64,000 nt of DNA from Neisseriaceae bacterium JH1-16. GTDB taxonomy: Bacteria; Pseudomonadota; Gammaproteobacteria; Burkholderiales; Chromobacteriaceae. The translations under genes were made by a program, and so were the position numbers. The notes beneath the pieces were generated by a model that saw only the letters and a list, made by a program, of their open reading frames with translations, ran no database searches and was not told the DNA's origin. Numbering within the stretch: position 1 is the stretch's first letter; every line of letters begins with the position of its first letter. Positions 1 through 11,490 of this stretch are shown in pieces. The stretch is taken from NCBI GenBank assembly GCA_025989215.1, contig JAPDNP010000002.1:620001-684000 (forward strand), read 5' to 3'.

Positions 1-1
1 G

Positions 2-541
2 GACGGCGCGCAGGGCATCGAGAGCCGGGTGCGCACCGGCCAGCTGGAGATCGGCGTGGCAGTGCTGCCGGTGGACCCTGCGGCGTTCTCGTCGATCAGC
101 TGCATCCGCGACCGCCTGTGCCTGGTGGCGCCGGCCGGCTCGCGCTGGCAAGGCCGCGCCGGCGTGCGGCTGAAGGAATTCGCCGACCAGCCGATGATCC
201 TCTACCCCGAGGACTTCACCCTGTCGCACCGGGTGGCCGACGCCTATCGCAGGCTGGGCAAGCCGGTGAAGATCGCCGGGCGCAGCGCGCACTGGGACCT
301 GATCGTCGCGCTGGTGGCTGCCGGCCTCGGTCTCGCGCTGCTACCCGAACGGGTGATCCGCAGCGTCGACCGCAACCTGTTCGACATCGTGCCGCTCGAC
401 GACGAGTCGCTGGTCTGGCACCTTGGCCTGATCTGGAAGCAAGACACCTATCTGTCCCACGCCGCGCGCGCGTGGCTGGAACTGACCCGTGAACTGCTGG
501 GCGCCGGGCGCCCTGCCCCCCTGCCAGGAGATCCCGCATGA
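2..541 (+). CDS. LysR-family transcriptional regulator, C-terminal part (5' end outside window)
   Basis: The frame is open from the left edge, so the start and the N-terminal helix-turn-helix are missing. About 179 residues remain, all from the periplasmic-binding-protein-like effector domain. Typical LysR signs are a hydrophobic strand ahead of GLGLALLPERVI, the usual position of the G-x-G-x-x-x-L-P motif, and the preceding WDLIVALVAAG segment. The stop codon overlaps the start of the next gene (ATGA at 538-541), so the two are probably co-transcribed. The ligand and targets cannot be told from this fragment. Confidence 0.85.
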   Translation, partial: DGAQGIESRVRTGQLEIGVAVLPVDPAAFSSISCIRDRLCLVAPAGSRWQGRAGVRLKEFADQPMILYPEDFTLSHRVADAYRRLGKPVKIAGRSAHWDLIVALVAAGLGLALLPERVIRSVDRNLFDIVPLDDESLVWHLGLIWKQDTYLSHAARAWLELTRELLGAGRPAPLPGDPA

Positions 542-999
542 AACGCCTTGTCGCCCTCTTTGTCCTGTTGATCCTCACCGGCTGCGCCAGCCTGTCGCTG
601 CAGAAGCCGCAGGTGAACGTGATCGACATCGTGCCGCAGCAGGCCACCCTGCTCGAGCAGACCTTCAAGCTGACACTGCGCATCCAGAACCCGAACGACA
701 GGCCGCTGTCCGCCGACGGCCTGGCGTTCCAGATCCGGCTGGCCGACAGCGACTTCGGCAACGGCGTCAGCGCCGGCCCGATCGCGGTGCCGGCCTACGG
801 CGACACCACCGTCGACGTGACGCTCCACACCACGCTGGCCGCCTGGCTGCGCCAGGCCGGCCGTTTCCTCGACGGCCAGCACCAGAGCCTGCCCTACGAG
901 ATCAGCGGCAAGCTCAACGGCCTGAACGGCTGGGGCACCATACCGTTCAAGACCCACGGCGAGCTGAAGCTGCCCAAGGCGCTGTCCGCCCCGCAGTAA
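538..999 (+). CDS. LEA type 2 family lipoprotein
   Basis: A 153-residue protein with a lipoprotein signal peptide: a positively charged start (MKR), a hydrophobic stretch and the lipobox LTGC, predicting lipidation at Cys16. The rest is one LEA-2/WHy-like beta-sandwich, recognisable from the IQNPNDRPLSADG stretch and the later ISGKLNG/WGTIPF strands. Such proteins are envelope-anchored with no defined reaction. The start overlaps the upstream LysR stop and has a GGAG ribosome site inside that gene, indicating translational coupling. A hairpin terminator follows at 1015. Confidence 0.8.
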   Translation: MKRLVALFVLLILTGCASLSLQKPQVNVIDIVPQQATLLEQTFKLTLRIQNPNDRPLSADGLAFQIRLADSDFGNGVSAGPIAVPAYGDTTVDVTLHTTLAAWLRQAGRFLDGQHQSLPYEISGKLNGLNGWGTIPFKTHGELKLPKALSAPQ

Positions 1000-1014
1000 G
1001 CGCCGCACTGGCAT

Positions 1015-1043
1015 GAAAAAAGCGCCCCGAGGGGCGCTTTCTT
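1015..1043. terminator. Bidirectional hairpin terminator
   Basis: A perfect AAAGCGCCCC / GGGGCGCTTT stem with A-rich and T-rich flanks, placed between the convergent lipoprotein and chemoreceptor genes. A DUS-like word starts at 1044, directly after it. Confidence 0.85.
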
Positions 1044-1068
1044 GTTGGCCGAAGGGCCAGGCCGTCGC

Positions 1069-2961
1069 TTACAGCTTGAAACGGCTGAACGCGGTCTGCA
1101 TGCTCTTGGCGGTGCGGTTGAGCACGTCGAGCGTCTGCATCGCCGACTGCAGCGCCGCGTCCGAATCGACGATCTGGCCGTTGATCGACTCGGTGCTCTG
1201 CGCCATCGCGGTGGCGGCGTTGTGCTGCTCGCCGGTCGACAGCGCGATCGCGCTGATCTTGTCGATCACCTGCTGCATGGTCTCGCCGATCTGCGCCATG
1301 CGCTCGCGCGCCGACTCGGTCAGGCTGGCGCTGGTATCGACCGCGCCGACCGTGCCCTGCATATTGCTGACCGCGCGGCCGGTCTCGGCTAGGATGCTCT
1401 CCACCGTGCCGCTGATCTCTACCGTCGCCTGGCCGGTGCGTTCGGCCAACTTGCGCACCTCGTCGGCCACCACCGCGAAGCCGCGGCCCTGCTCGCCGGC
1501 GCGCGCCGCCTCGATCGCCGCGTTCAGCGCCAGCAGATTGGTCTGGTCGGCAATGTCGCGGATCACATTGGTGATCTTGGTGATGTCCTGCGAGCGCTGC
1601 TCCAGCGACTTGAGCAAGGACGCCAGGTTGCCCACCGTCTGGCTGGTGCGCGACATCTCCTCGCTGATGCGCTGCATGTCGCCGGCACTGGCCGTCGACG
1701 CCTGGCCGGTTTCCTTGATCAGCTGGTCGGTCAACTGGGCGGTGTCGGCGATGTGCGAAATGCTCACCGTCACCTCCTCGATCGCCGCGGCATTCGAGCT
1801 GGAAATGTCGGCCAGGCGGTGCGAATCCTGCGCCACGCGCTCAACCGTGCCGCTCACCTCGATCACGCCGCCGGCCAGGCTGACCGCCTCCTCGCGCAGC
1901 TCGCGGAACATGCCGTTCAGGCGCTGCACGAAGCTGTTGAACGCCTCGGCGGTCTCGGCCACCTCGTCGTTGCCAGACACCTCGATGCGACGGGTCAGGT
2001 CGCCCTCGCCCTGCGAGATCTCGCGCATCGCGTCGCGCACGCGCAGCAGGCCACCGAGCAGGCGACGCAGGTAGGCGCTGCTCGCCGCCAGCACCGCCGC
2101 GACCACGATGGCGGCCGCCACCACGATCACCAGGATCAGGTGGTTGAGCGGCGCGTCCACCTCGGCCTTGTCGACCGCCACGCCCAAGAGCCAGTCAGAA
2201 CCCGCGATCGGGCTCAGGCGCACCAGGAAGTCGTTGCCGTCGTACGAAACCTTCTTCACCTCGCCGCTGTCTGCCAGGCTCTTCACGCCGGCCGGATCGA
2301 GTTCCGGGATCAGCTCGTTGATCGGCTTCAGACCGGAGCCCGGTTTCTGATGCACGATCACCTTGCCGTCGCGGGTCAAGAGGAAGGCATGGCCCTGGCC
2401 GGCCAGCTTCACGCTCAACACCGACTTCTCCAGCGCGTCCATGTAGATGTCGCCGCCGGCTACCTTTTCCATGCCCGGAATCTTGCGGGCGATGGTCACC
2501 ACCAGCTGGCCCTTGTGGCTTTCCTGCGCGTCCGGGTACGGCTCGGTCACCACCGCCTCCTGGCTGCCCTTGGCCTGGATGTACCAGGGGCGCGCGGCCG
2601 GGTTGTACTCGGCATTCGGCTTGGTCATGCCCGCCACCGAATACACCATCGACTGGTCGCTGCCGTCACCGATGTAGGTAATGCTGAAGCCGCCGGCTTC
2701 GGCCAACTGGGCCAGATAGGCACTGCCCTGCGCTGCCGGCTCATTGGCATGGCGCAAGGCGGCGTTCACCGCCATCTTGCGGCCGGCAAGCCAGTTGGCG
2801 ATGAAGCGGGACTCGCCCGATGCCACCTGCTCGATTTCACGGTCGGCCTGGCTGTACGCGTTCTGGCGCACGTTGATGCAGGCAATCAGGGTGATACAGA
2901 TGGTGGCAACCAGCATGGCCAGTGCCGTCAGCAGGGTCAGTTTGCTTCGTATGGATCGCAT
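1069..2961 (-). CDS. Methyl-accepting chemotaxis protein with periplasmic Cache-type sensor
   Basis: A 630-residue chemoreceptor. A first membrane helix lies at about residues 7-30 and a periplasmic sensor at about 35-270; the Y-x-x-x-x-R-P-W-Y pattern ([13 protein letters not shown]) is typical of dCache domains. A second membrane helix at about 270-298 is followed by a HAMP region and the signalling coiled coil. The hairpin tip near residue 475-500 carries the conserved [20 protein letters not shown] core. It should relay ligand binding to CheA/CheW and control the flagella encoded elsewhere in this window. The ligand is unknown. Two DUS-like words lie inside it (1441, 2698). Confidence 0.95.
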   Translation of the reverse strand: MRSIRSKLTLLTALAMLVATICITLIACINVRQNAYSQADREIEQVASGESRFIANWLAGRKMAVNAALRHANEPAAQGSAYLAQLAEAGGFSITYIGDGSDQSMVYSVAGMTKPNAEYNPAARPWYIQAKGSQEAVVTEPYPDAQESHKGQLVVTIARKIPGMEKVAGGDIYMDALEKSVLSVKLAGQGHAFLLTRDGKVIVHQKPGSGLKPINELIPELDPAGVKSLADSGEVKKVSYDGNDFLVRLSPIAGSDWLLGVAVDKAEVDAPLNHLILVIVVAAAIVVAAVLAASSAYLRRLLGGLLRVRDAMREISQGEGDLTRRIEVSGNDEVAETAEAFNSFVQRLNGMFRELREEAVSLAGGVIEVSGTVERVAQDSHRLADISSSNAAAIEEVTVSISHIADTAQLTDQLIKETGQASTASAGDMQRISEEMSRTSQTVGNLASLLKSLEQRSQDITKITNVIRDIADQTNLLALNAAIEAARAGEQGRGFAVVADEVRKLAERTGQATVEISGTVESILAETGRAVSNMQGTVGAVDTSASLTESARERMAQIGETMQQVIDKISAIALSTGEQHNAATAMAQSTESINGQIVDSDAALQSAMQTLDVLNRTAKSMQTAFSRFKL

Positions 2962-3128
2962 GACGAATCGGCTTTTTTAAGTGATGGATTTGAAAGCCAA
3001 TTATCACAGACTGTTCGGTGACTATTAAATATTTGATGACGATCGAGCATATAAAATCGACCGTATGCGGAACTTTTTGCAAAGCCGCCACACTCGACGT
3101 CTAGCCGGCACGCAACTGATTCAATGCC

Positions 3129-3160
3129 AAACAAAAACGCCACCCGGAGGTGGCGTTTTC
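3129..3160 (-). terminator. Terminator of the suc operon
   Basis: The stem AAAACGCCACC (3134-3144) / GGTGGCGTTTT (3149-3159) is followed by a T-rich run on the minus strand, about 40 bases after the sucD stop. It lies in the 237-base gap between the chemoreceptor and sucD. The rest of that gap is AT-rich and should hold the chemoreceptor promoter, which I could not define. Confidence 0.85.
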
Positions 3161-3198
3161 TCGTTATCGAGCGACCCGAAGGTCGGCCGAAAACAGTC

Positions 3199-4086
3199 TT
3201 ACATCATGCCCTTGGACTTGAGCAGTTCGACCATGGTCGAACCCAGCTCGGCCGGGCTGCGGGTGTAGGCGATGCCGGCTTTTTCGAACGCGGCGAACTT
3301 CTCTTCCGCCGTGCCCTTGCCGCCGGAGATGATCGCACCGGCGTGGCCCATGCGCTTGCCCTTCGGCGCGGTAACGCCGGCGATGTAGCCAACGATCGGC
3401 TTGGTCACGTGCGCGCGAGCGTACTCGGCAGCCTCTTCCTCGGCCGAACCACCGATCTCGCCGATCATGATGATCGCTTCGGTCTGCGGGTCGTTCTGGA
3501 ACAGTTCCAGCGCGTCGATGTGGCTGGTGCCCGGGATCGGGTCGCCGCCGATACCGATGCAGGTCGACTGACCCAGACCCAGCTTGGTGGTTTGCGCCAC
3601 GGCTTCGTAGGTCAGGGTGCCCGAACGCGACACGATACCGATCTTGCCCGGACGGTGGATGTGACCCGGCATGATGCCGATCTTGCACTCACCCGGGGTG
3701 ATGATGCCCGGGCAGTTCGGCCCGATCAGACGCACGCCGCCGGTGGTCTCGATGTAGCGCTTTGCCTTCAGCATGTCGATGGTCGGCACGCCTTCGGTGA
3801 TCACCACGATCAGGCCCACGCCCGAATCCACGGCTTCGACGATCGAGTCGAGCACGAACGGAGCCGGCACGTAGATCACCGACGCGTCGGCGCCGGTTTC
3901 ACGTACAGCTTGCTTCATGGTGTTGAACACCGGCAGGCCCAGGTGCTGCGTGCCGCCCTTGCCCGGGGTCACGCCGCCCACTACCTTGGTGCCGTAGGCC
4001 AGCGCCTGTTCCGAGTGGAAAGTACCATTCTTGCCGGTGAAACCCTGCACCAGCACTTTGGTGTCTTTGTTTACCAATACGCTCAT
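3199..4086 (-). CDS. sucD: Succinyl-CoA synthetase (ADP-forming) alpha subunit
   Basis: A 295-residue subunit of the enzyme that converts succinyl-CoA, phosphate and ADP to succinate, CoA and ATP. The CoA-binding Rossmann fold begins with [12 protein letters not shown]. The phospho-accepting histidine is in GHAGAI near residue 247. [15 protein letters not shown] is the conserved central stretch. The length matches the family. It is the last gene of the minus-strand suc block, 26 bases after sucC, and a terminator follows. Confidence 0.98.
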   Translation of the reverse strand: MSVLVNKDTKVLVQGFTGKNGTFHSEQALAYGTKVVGGVTPGKGGTQHLGLPVFNTMKQAVRETGADASVIYVPAPFVLDSIVEAVDSGVGLIVVITEGVPTIDMLKAKRYIETTGGVRLIGPNCPGIITPGECKIGIMPGHIHRPGKIGIVSRSGTLTYEAVAQTTKLGLGQSTCIGIGGDPIPGTSHIDALELFQNDPQTEAIIMIGEIGGSAEEEAAEYARAHVTKPIVGYIAGVTAPKGKRMGHAGAIISGGKGTAEEKFAAFEKAGIAYTRSPAELGSTMVELLKSKGMM

Positions 4087-4112
4087 TCTTAAGACTCCTT
4101 CTGTGCGGGTGA

Positions 4113-5279
4113 TTAGGCTTTAACGGCGGCAACGATCTTCTGCGCCGCGTCGGCCAGGCCTTCGGCCGAGGTCAGTTTCAGACCCGACTCGTTCAGCAGC
4201 TTGGCACCCAGTTCGGCGTTGTTGCCTTCCAGACGCACTACCACCGGCACGGTCACGTTCACTTCCTTCACCGCGGCGATGATCGCTTCAGCGATCATGT
4301 CGCAACGCACGATGCCGCCGAAGATGTTGATCAGCACGCCCTGCACCGACGGGTCGGCCAGGATCAGCTTGAACGCCTCGATCACGCGCTCTTTGGTCGC
4401 GCCACCGCCCACGTCCAGGAAGTTGGCCGGCTGGCCGCCGTACAGCTTGATGATGTCCATGGTGGCCATCGCCAGACCGGCGCCGTTCACCATGCAGCCG
4501 ATATTGCCTTCCAGCGCCACATAGTTCAGTTCGTGCTCGGAAGCCTTCAGCTCGCGCTCGTTCTCCTGCGACTTGTCGCGCTGGGCGGCCAGGTCGGCGT
4601 GACGGTACAGCGCGTTGGAGTCGATGCCGATCTTGGCGTCGACGCAGGCCAGCTGGCCGTTTTCGCGCACGGCGAGCGGGTTGATTTCGAACAGCGCGAA
4701 GTCGTTCTCGACGAAGGCGTCGTAGGCGCCGAGCATCAGCTGAGTGAACTGCTTGATCTGCTCACCCTTCAGGCCCAGGGCGAACGCCACTTCACGCGCC
4801 TGGCACGGCTGCATGCCGACCAGCGGATCAACGGTCACCTTCAGGATCTTTTCCGGGGTGTCGTGGGCAACCTGCTCGATTTCCACGCCGCCTTCGGTCG
4901 ACGCCATGAAGGTCACGCGGCGGGTGCCGCGATCGACCACGGCGCCCAGGTACAGCTCGCGCTCTACCGGGTACATGTCTTCACATACCAGCACGCTGTT
5001 GACCGGCTGGCCGTTGGCGTCGGTCTGGTAGGTCACCAGGTTGGTGCCGATCAGGGTCTTGGCGAGTTCGGCGGCTTCTTCGCGGCTCTTCACCACTTTC
5101 ACACCACCGGCCTTGCCGCGGCCACCGGCGTGGACTTGAGCCTTGACGACGGCAAACTTGCCGCCCAGTTTGTCGTACGCAGCAGCGGCTTCTTCCGGCG
5201 TGGTGGCGAGAACGCCCAGTTGCACCGGCAGGCCGTATTTGGCCAGAAGCTCTTTTGCTTGGTATTCGTGCAGGTTCAT
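4113..5279 (-). CDS. sucC: Succinyl-CoA synthetase beta subunit
   Basis: A 388-residue partner of SucD carrying the ATP-grasp fold. It opens with the canonical [18 protein letters not shown]. It has the glycine-rich [13 protein letters not shown] loop, the metal-binding EINPLAV segment and the [13 protein letters not shown] motif. The length equals the usual 388. It sits between lpdA and sucD. The 173-base gap upstream contains a DUS-like word (5316-5325) and a GC-rich hairpin at about 5340-5355, so it may hold a separate promoter or a processing site. Confidence 0.98.
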   Translation of the reverse strand: MNLHEYQAKELLAKYGLPVQLGVLATTPEEAAAAYDKLGGKFAVVKAQVHAGGRGKAGGVKVVKSREEAAELAKTLIGTNLVTYQTDANGQPVNSVLVCEDMYPVERELYLGAVVDRGTRRVTFMASTEGGVEIEQVAHDTPEKILKVTVDPLVGMQPCQAREVAFALGLKGEQIKQFTQLMLGAYDAFVENDFALFEINPLAVRENGQLACVDAKIGIDSNALYRHADLAAQRDKSQENERELKASEHELNYVALEGNIGCMVNGAGLAMATMDIIKLYGGQPANFLDVGGGATKERVIEAFKLILADPSVQGVLINIFGGIVRCDMIAEAIIAAVKEVNVTVPVVVRLEGNNAELGAKLLNESGLKLTSAEGLADAAQKIVAAVKA

Positions 5280-5452
5280 CTAAATGGTTCCTCTCGGTGG
5301 AAACGATGGTCGGCTTTCGGCCAACATTTCTATTCCGTCACGGCCCCGGGGGGCCGACTGTATCGGGCAGGCTGGCCGTCAGGTCCGCCTGCCCGTTTCC
5401 CCGTCTGCGCCGAGGTTCGACCGGCATGGCGCAGACCGGGTTATCGGGTCGA

Positions 5453-6883
<1,431 letters not shown>

Positions 6884-6892
6884 GGTATTCCC

Positions 6893-7081
6893 CTATTTGG
6901 GCAGGCCGCCCATGTTGTAGAGCAGCACGCCGAAAGCGATCATGAACGCGGCGAAGATGAGTCTGCCGAACAATACATAGGTGCTGTCCTTCTTACCCTT
7001 GGCGGCTTTCACCGCGGTAAAGACGATCAGCACCACCCCGGCGAGGACAAACAAGGGGGCGTATAGCGAGTCGGGAATCAT
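6893..7081 (-). CDS. Small two-helix membrane protein between sucB and lpdA
   Basis: A 62-residue protein with two hydrophobic segments, at about 8-26 (APLFVLAGVVLIVFTAV) and 38-57 (VLFGRLIFAAFMIAFGVLL), joined by a basic KAAKGKKDS loop. I recognise no family. It lies 9 bases ahead of lpdA and about 50 bases after sucB on the same strand, so it is co-transcribed with the oxoglutarate dehydrogenase genes. The initiator is ATG. A role at the membrane linked to the complex is only a guess from position. Confidence 0.7.
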   Translation of the reverse strand: MIPDSLYAPLFVLAGVVLIVFTAVKAAKGKKDSTYVLFGRLIFAAFMIAFGVLLYNMGGLPK

Positions 7082-7105
7082 CGGGTCTCCGGTTCAGTGA
7101 AAAGA

Positions 7106-7125
7106 GCCGGGGGGATCCCCCCCGG
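7106..7125. repeat. Perfect 20-bp GC palindrome in the suc operon
   Basis: GCCGGGGGGA / TCCCCCCGGC forms a perfect palindrome right after the sucB stop. It has no T-run, so it is more likely a processing or RNA-stabilising stem than a terminator. Confidence 0.6.
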
Positions 7126-7132
7126 CGCAGGA

Positions 7133-8410
7133 TTACAGATCGAGGATCAGACGAGCCGGGTCTTCCAGCAGGTCTTTGATGGTGACCAGGGTCAGCACGG
7201 CTTCGCGGCCGTCGATGATGCGGTGGTCGTACGACAGCGCCAGGTACATCATCGGGCGCACCACCACCTGACCGTTTTCAACCACGGCACGGTCCTTGGT
7301 GGCGTGCATGCCGAGGATCGCCGACTGCGGCGGGTTGATGATCGGGGTCGACATCATCGAGCCGAAGGTGCCGCCGTTGGTGATCGAGAAGGTGCCACCG
7401 GTCAAGTCTTCCAGCGCCAGCTTGCCGTCACGGGCCTTCACCGCGAATTCGGCGATCTGCTTTTCGATCTCGGCGATCGACATCTGGTCGGCGTTGCGCA
7501 GGATCGGCACCACCAGGCCGCGCGGGCTGCCCACCGCGATACCGATGTCGAAGAAGCCGTGGTAGACGATGTCATTGCCGTCGACCGAGGCGTTCACCAC
7601 CGGGAACTTCTTCAGTGCGGCCACAGCGGCCTTCACGAAGAACGACATGAAGCCCAGCTTCACGCCGTGCTCCTTCTCGAACTTCTCTTTGTACTTGGCA
7701 CGCAGGTCCATCACCGGCTTCATGTTCACTTCGTTGAAGGTGGTGAGGATGGCGTTTTCCTGCTGCGACTGCAGCAGACGCTCGGCGACGCGCTGGCGCA
7801 GACGGCTCATCGGCACGCGCTGTTCCGGACGCTCGCCCTGAATCAGGCCAACGTTGACGGCGGCCGGGGTCGACGACAGGGCAGCCGAAGTGCTCACCGG
7901 GCCGGCTTGCGACGGCGCGGCGGCCGGCTTGGCGGCAGCGGCCTGCACATCTTCCTTCAGCACGCGACCGTCGCGGCCGGAACCGGCTACGGTGCCGAGG
8001 TTCACGCCGGTTTCGGCGGCCAGCTTCGCGGCGGCCGGCATCGCCAGCGTCTCACCTTCCGGACGCGCAGCAACTGCGGTGCCGAAGCCGATCGCGTTGG
8101 CCGGTACACCGACTTCGGCTGCAGCGGCCTGAACGCCCGAGTTGACGGCCGGGGCAGCGTCACCAGCCTTGGCGGCGGTGTCGATGCGGGCGATCAGCTG
8201 GCCCGAGGTCACGGTGGTGCCGTCGGCTTCGACGATCTCGGTGATCACACCAGCTTGCGGGGCCGGCAGTTCCAGTACCACCTTGTCGGTTTCCAGGTCG
8301 ATCAGGTTTTCGTCGCGATTGACGAACTCGCCGACCTTCTTGTTCCAGGTCATCAGCGTAGCTTCGGACACCGATTCCGGCAGTTGCGGTACTTTGACTT
8401 CGATCAGCAT
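7133..8410 (-). CDS. sucB: 2-oxoglutarate dehydrogenase E2, dihydrolipoyl succinyltransferase
   Basis: A 425-residue core subunit that transfers succinyl groups to CoA. In order: one lipoyl domain (lipoyl lysine K43 in [11 protein letters not shown]), an Ala/Pro-rich linker to about residue 110, the peripheral-subunit-binding domain ([13 protein letters not shown], about 138-150), a second linker and the catalytic domain from about 195. The active site [13 protein letters not shown] lies near residue 394-406. The single lipoyl domain and HRIIDG fit SucB rather than the pyruvate E2. It follows sucA by 66 bases. Confidence 0.97.
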   Translation of the reverse strand: MLIEVKVPQLPESVSEATLMTWNKKVGEFVNRDENLIDLETDKVVLELPAPQAGVITEIVEADGTTVTSGQLIARIDTAAKAGDAAPAVNSGVQAAAAEVGVPANAIGFGTAVAARPEGETLAMPAAAKLAAETGVNLGTVAGSGRDGRVLKEDVQAAAAKPAAAPSQAGPVSTSAALSSTPAAVNVGLIQGERPEQRVPMSRLRQRVAERLLQSQQENAILTTFNEVNMKPVMDLRAKYKEKFEKEHGVKLGFMSFFVKAAVAALKKFPVVNASVDGNDIVYHGFFDIGIAVGSPRGLVVPILRNADQMSIAEIEKQIAEFAVKARDGKLALEDLTGGTFSITNGGTFGSMMSTPIINPPQSAILGMHATKDRAVVENGQVVVRPMMYLALSYDHRIIDGREAVLTLVTIKDLLEDPARLILDL

Positions 8411-8476
8411 ATTCTTCTCCGTGGGTTGGGCGGCCGATGCCGCCCTCCTCTCTTGTTGGGTCGTGATGGGCGTGCG

Positions 8477-11305
8477 TTATTTGGTAAAGGTCATGGCTTC
8501 TTCGAGGAAAGCCTTCAGCTGCGCGACGTGCTTGCTCATGTAGCCGACAGCCGGCGAAGCCGACGACGGACGACCGGCGAACGACAGCGTCTGCTTGGCC
8601 GACAGCAGGCCCTCCAGGCGGTGACGGATCTGGTACCAGGCGCCCTGATTCTTCGGCTCCTCTTGTACCCACATCACTTCCTTGAGGTTGCTGTAGCGCG
8701 CCAGCTCGGCCGCGACCTGTTCGGTCGGGAACGGATAGAGCTGCTCGATACGCACGATCGCGATCTCTTCGTCCATGCCGCGTTCCTTGCGGGCGTTGGC
8801 GAGGTCGTAGTAGACCTGGCCGGCGCACAGCACCACGCGACGGACCTTCTTCGGATCGGCCACGGACGTGTCGCCGATCACCGGGCGGAAGCCGCCGGTG
8901 GTGAAGTCCTCGATCGGGCTCATCGAGTCCTTGTAGCGCAGCAGGCGCTTGGACATGAACACGATCAGCGGCTTGCGGTACGGACGAACCAGCTGGCGAC
9001 GCAGCACGTGGAACATCTGCGACGCTTGCGACGGCATGATCACCTGGATGTTGTGCTCGGCGCACAGCTGCAGCCAGCGCTCCAGACGGGCCGACGAGTG
9101 CTCAGGGCCCTGGCCGTCGTAGCCGTGCGGCATCATCACGGTCAGGCCGTTCAGACGGCCCCACTTGGTTTCACCCGAGGTGATGAACTGGTCGATCGCC
9201 ACCTGCGCGCCGTTGGCGAAATCGCCGAACTGCGCTTCCCAGATCACCAGCTGATCCGGGGCCGAGCAGGCGTAGCCGTATTCGTAGGCCAGCACCGCTT
9301 CTTCGTTCAGGATCGAGTCGATCACCAGGAAGTCGCCCTGGTTGTCGGCCATATTGCGCAGCGGCACATAGGCGCCCTGGTCCCAGCGCTCGCGGTTCTG
9401 GTCGTGCAGTACCGCGTGACGGTGGCTGAAGGTGCCGCGGCCGGAGTCTTCACCGGAGATACGCACACCGTAGCCGTTGGTCACCAAGGACGCGTAGGCC
9501 AGCGTTTCGGCCATGCCCCAGTCGACGTTCTGCTCGCCGGCGGCCATCGCCTGGCGCGCGGTCAGCACCTTCTGCACGGTCGGGTGCAGCTTGAAGCCTT
9601 CCGGTACCGAGGTGAACTTCTCGGTCAGGCGCTGCAGGTCGGCCAGCGGCAGGCTGGTATCCACCGGGTGGGCCCAGTGGGTGCCGAGGAACGGGGTCCA
9701 GTCCACCGCGAATTCGCGGCGGTAATTGGTCAGCACGGTCTGCTCGACATGCTCGCCCTTGTCGAGCGCGTCGCGGTAGGCGCGGATCAGCCCGTCGGCC
9801 TCTTCGGCGGTCAAGATGTTCTCGGCCACCAGACGCTCGGCGTACATCGCGCGCACGCCGGCGTGCTTGGCGATCTTCTTGTACATCATCGGCTGGGTGA
9901 GGAACGGATCGTCGCCCTCGTTGTGGCCGAGTTTGCGGTAGCAGACCAGATCGATGACCACGTCCTTCTTGAAGGTCATGCGATAGTCGAGCGCGGCCTG
10001 CATCACGTAGCAGACGGCTTCCGGATCGTCGCCGTTGACGTGGAAGATCGGTGCCTCGACCATCTTCGCCACGTCGGTACAGTACGACGTGGAGCGCATG
10101 TCGCGGTTGTCCGAGGTGGTGAAGCCGACCTGGTTGTTGATCACCAAGTGGATGGTGCCGCCAGTACCGTAGCCGCGGGTCTGCGACAGGTTGAAGGTGC
10201 CCTGGTTGACGCCCAGGCCCGAGAACGCCGAGTCACCGTGGATCAACAGCGGCACCACGGTCTTGCGTTCGGTATCGCCGCGGCGCTGCTGGCGGGCTCG
10301 AACCGAGCCTTCCACTACCGGGTTGACGATCTCGAGGTGCGAGGGGTTGAACGCCAAGCTGACGTGCACCGGACCGTTGGCGGTCGGGATGTCCGACGAG
10401 AAGCCCATGTGGTACTTCACGTCGCCGGACGGCAGCTCGACGGTCGGCTTGCCTTCGAATTCGGCAAACAGGTCGCGCGGCAGCTTGCCCAGCGTGTTCA
10501 CCAGCACGTTCAGACGGCCGCGGTGGGCCATGCCAATGATCAGTTCCTGCACGCCCTGACCGCTCGACTCGTGAATCAGCGTGTCGAGTGCGGCAATCGC
10601 CGACTCGCCGCCTTCCAGCGAGAAGCGTTTCTGGCCGACGTACTTGGTGTGCAGGTAGCGTTCCAGCGTTTCGGCAGCGGTGATCTGCTTGAGGATGCGG
10701 CGCTTGGTCTCGGCGTTGTAGCGCGGGGTGGACAGGTCACCCTCGAAGCGCTGCTGCACCCAGAGCTTTTCGGCGCTGCTGGTGATGTGCATGTACTCGA
10801 CGCCGATATTGCCGCCGTAGGTCTGCTTCAGTCGCGCCAGAATCTCGGACAGCGGCAGCTTTTGCGGGCCGACCAGCGAGCCGACATTGAACTGCACTGC
10901 CATGTCGGCATCGGTCAGGCCGTTTTGCGCCGGGTCGAGCTCGGCAACGGTATCCTGATCCATGCGCTTGAGCGGATCGAGATTGGCTTGGCGGGAGCCC
11001 AGCACACGCCATGCGGCGATCAGCTTGAGCACGGCCACCTGCTTCTGCATCGACTCCCAGTCGGTCGCGGTGCTGACGCGCTGGCCATTGATCGGCTTTT
11101 TCACCAGCTGGATGAACGACTCCTGGATCGGCTGGTGCGGCACGTCGCGCTCGGCGGCGCCCGGCGCTTGGGCCAGCTTCTCGAAGTAGTCGCGCCATTC
11201 ACCCTCGACCGAATTCGGATCGGTGAGGAACTGTTCGTACAGTTCCTCAATGAACGGAGCATTCCCACCGAACAGGTAGGAATGACTGACCTTGCTTTGC
11301 ATCAT
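8477..11305 (-). CDS. sucA: 2-oxoglutarate dehydrogenase E1 component
   Basis: A 942-residue thiamine-diphosphate enzyme that decarboxylates 2-oxoglutarate and loads the succinyl group on SucB. Seen are the N-terminal SYLFGGNAPFIEELYEQFL segment, GMAHRGRLNVLVN, HGDSAFSGLGVNQG, the ThDP-Mg region near GDDPEAVCYVMQ, and the C-terminal transketolase-like half with SGEDSGRGTFSHRHAVLHD and MPHGYDGQGPEHSSARLERW. Length is normal. A terminator upstream (11447-11478) separates it from gltA, so it starts its own unit: sucA-sucB-small protein-lpdA-sucC-sucD. Confidence 0.98.
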   Translation of the reverse strand: MMQSKVSHSYLFGGNAPFIEELYEQFLTDPNSVEGEWRDYFEKLAQAPGAAERDVPHQPIQESFIQLVKKPINGQRVSTATDWESMQKQVAVLKLIAAWRVLGSRQANLDPLKRMDQDTVAELDPAQNGLTDADMAVQFNVGSLVGPQKLPLSEILARLKQTYGGNIGVEYMHITSSAEKLWVQQRFEGDLSTPRYNAETKRRILKQITAAETLERYLHTKYVGQKRFSLEGGESAIAALDTLIHESSGQGVQELIIGMAHRGRLNVLVNTLGKLPRDLFAEFEGKPTVELPSGDVKYHMGFSSDIPTANGPVHVSLAFNPSHLEIVNPVVEGSVRARQQRRGDTERKTVVPLLIHGDSAFSGLGVNQGTFNLSQTRGYGTGGTIHLVINNQVGFTTSDNRDMRSTSYCTDVAKMVEAPIFHVNGDDPEAVCYVMQAALDYRMTFKKDVVIDLVCYRKLGHNEGDDPFLTQPMMYKKIAKHAGVRAMYAERLVAENILTAEEADGLIRAYRDALDKGEHVEQTVLTNYRREFAVDWTPFLGTHWAHPVDTSLPLADLQRLTEKFTSVPEGFKLHPTVQKVLTARQAMAAGEQNVDWGMAETLAYASLVTNGYGVRISGEDSGRGTFSHRHAVLHDQNRERWDQGAYVPLRNMADNQGDFLVIDSILNEEAVLAYEYGYACSAPDQLVIWEAQFGDFANGAQVAIDQFITSGETKWGRLNGLTVMMPHGYDGQGPEHSSARLERWLQLCAEHNIQVIMPSQASQMFHVLRRQLVRPYRKPLIVFMSKRLLRYKDSMSPIEDFTTGGFRPVIGDTSVADPKKVRRVVLCAGQVYYDLANARKERGMDEEIAIVRIEQLYPFPTEQVAAELARYSNLKEVMWVQEEPKNQGAWYQIRHRLEGLLSAKQTLSFAGRPSSASPAVGYMSKHVAQLKAFLEEAMTFTK

Positions 11306-11446
11306 CGGTTCGACCCTTTTGTTTCTGTACTGTCTGCTGCGTTGCTGAACGACTTGGGCGTGGCACGGTTGTTATGGTGGCGCTTAGCGGTGTGGGCCGG
11401 CGCGGAACGCTCGATGGCGTCTTGTTCGTTGTGCACGCGAAAGCGA

Positions 11447-11478
11447 AAAAGGTTGGCCGAACCGCTTCGGCCAACCTG
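11447..11478 (-). terminator. gltA terminator built from two inverted DUS-like words
   Basis: AGGTTGGCCGAA (11450-11461) and TTCGGCCAACCT (11466-11477) form a 12-bp stem with a 4-base loop. On the minus strand the stem runs into a T-run, just after the gltA stop at 11491. Confidence 0.9.
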
Positions 11479-11490
11479 TAGAGCGCTAGA

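Noticed and set aside
2962-3000. GCCGAT-like sigma-28 promoter before the chemoreceptor
   Set aside because: The box lies about five bases from the start codon with a poor -35 match; too weak to list.
5340-5355. GC-rich palindrome upstream of sucC as a terminator
   Set aside because: No T-run on the minus strand; lpdA and sucC are probably on one transcript.
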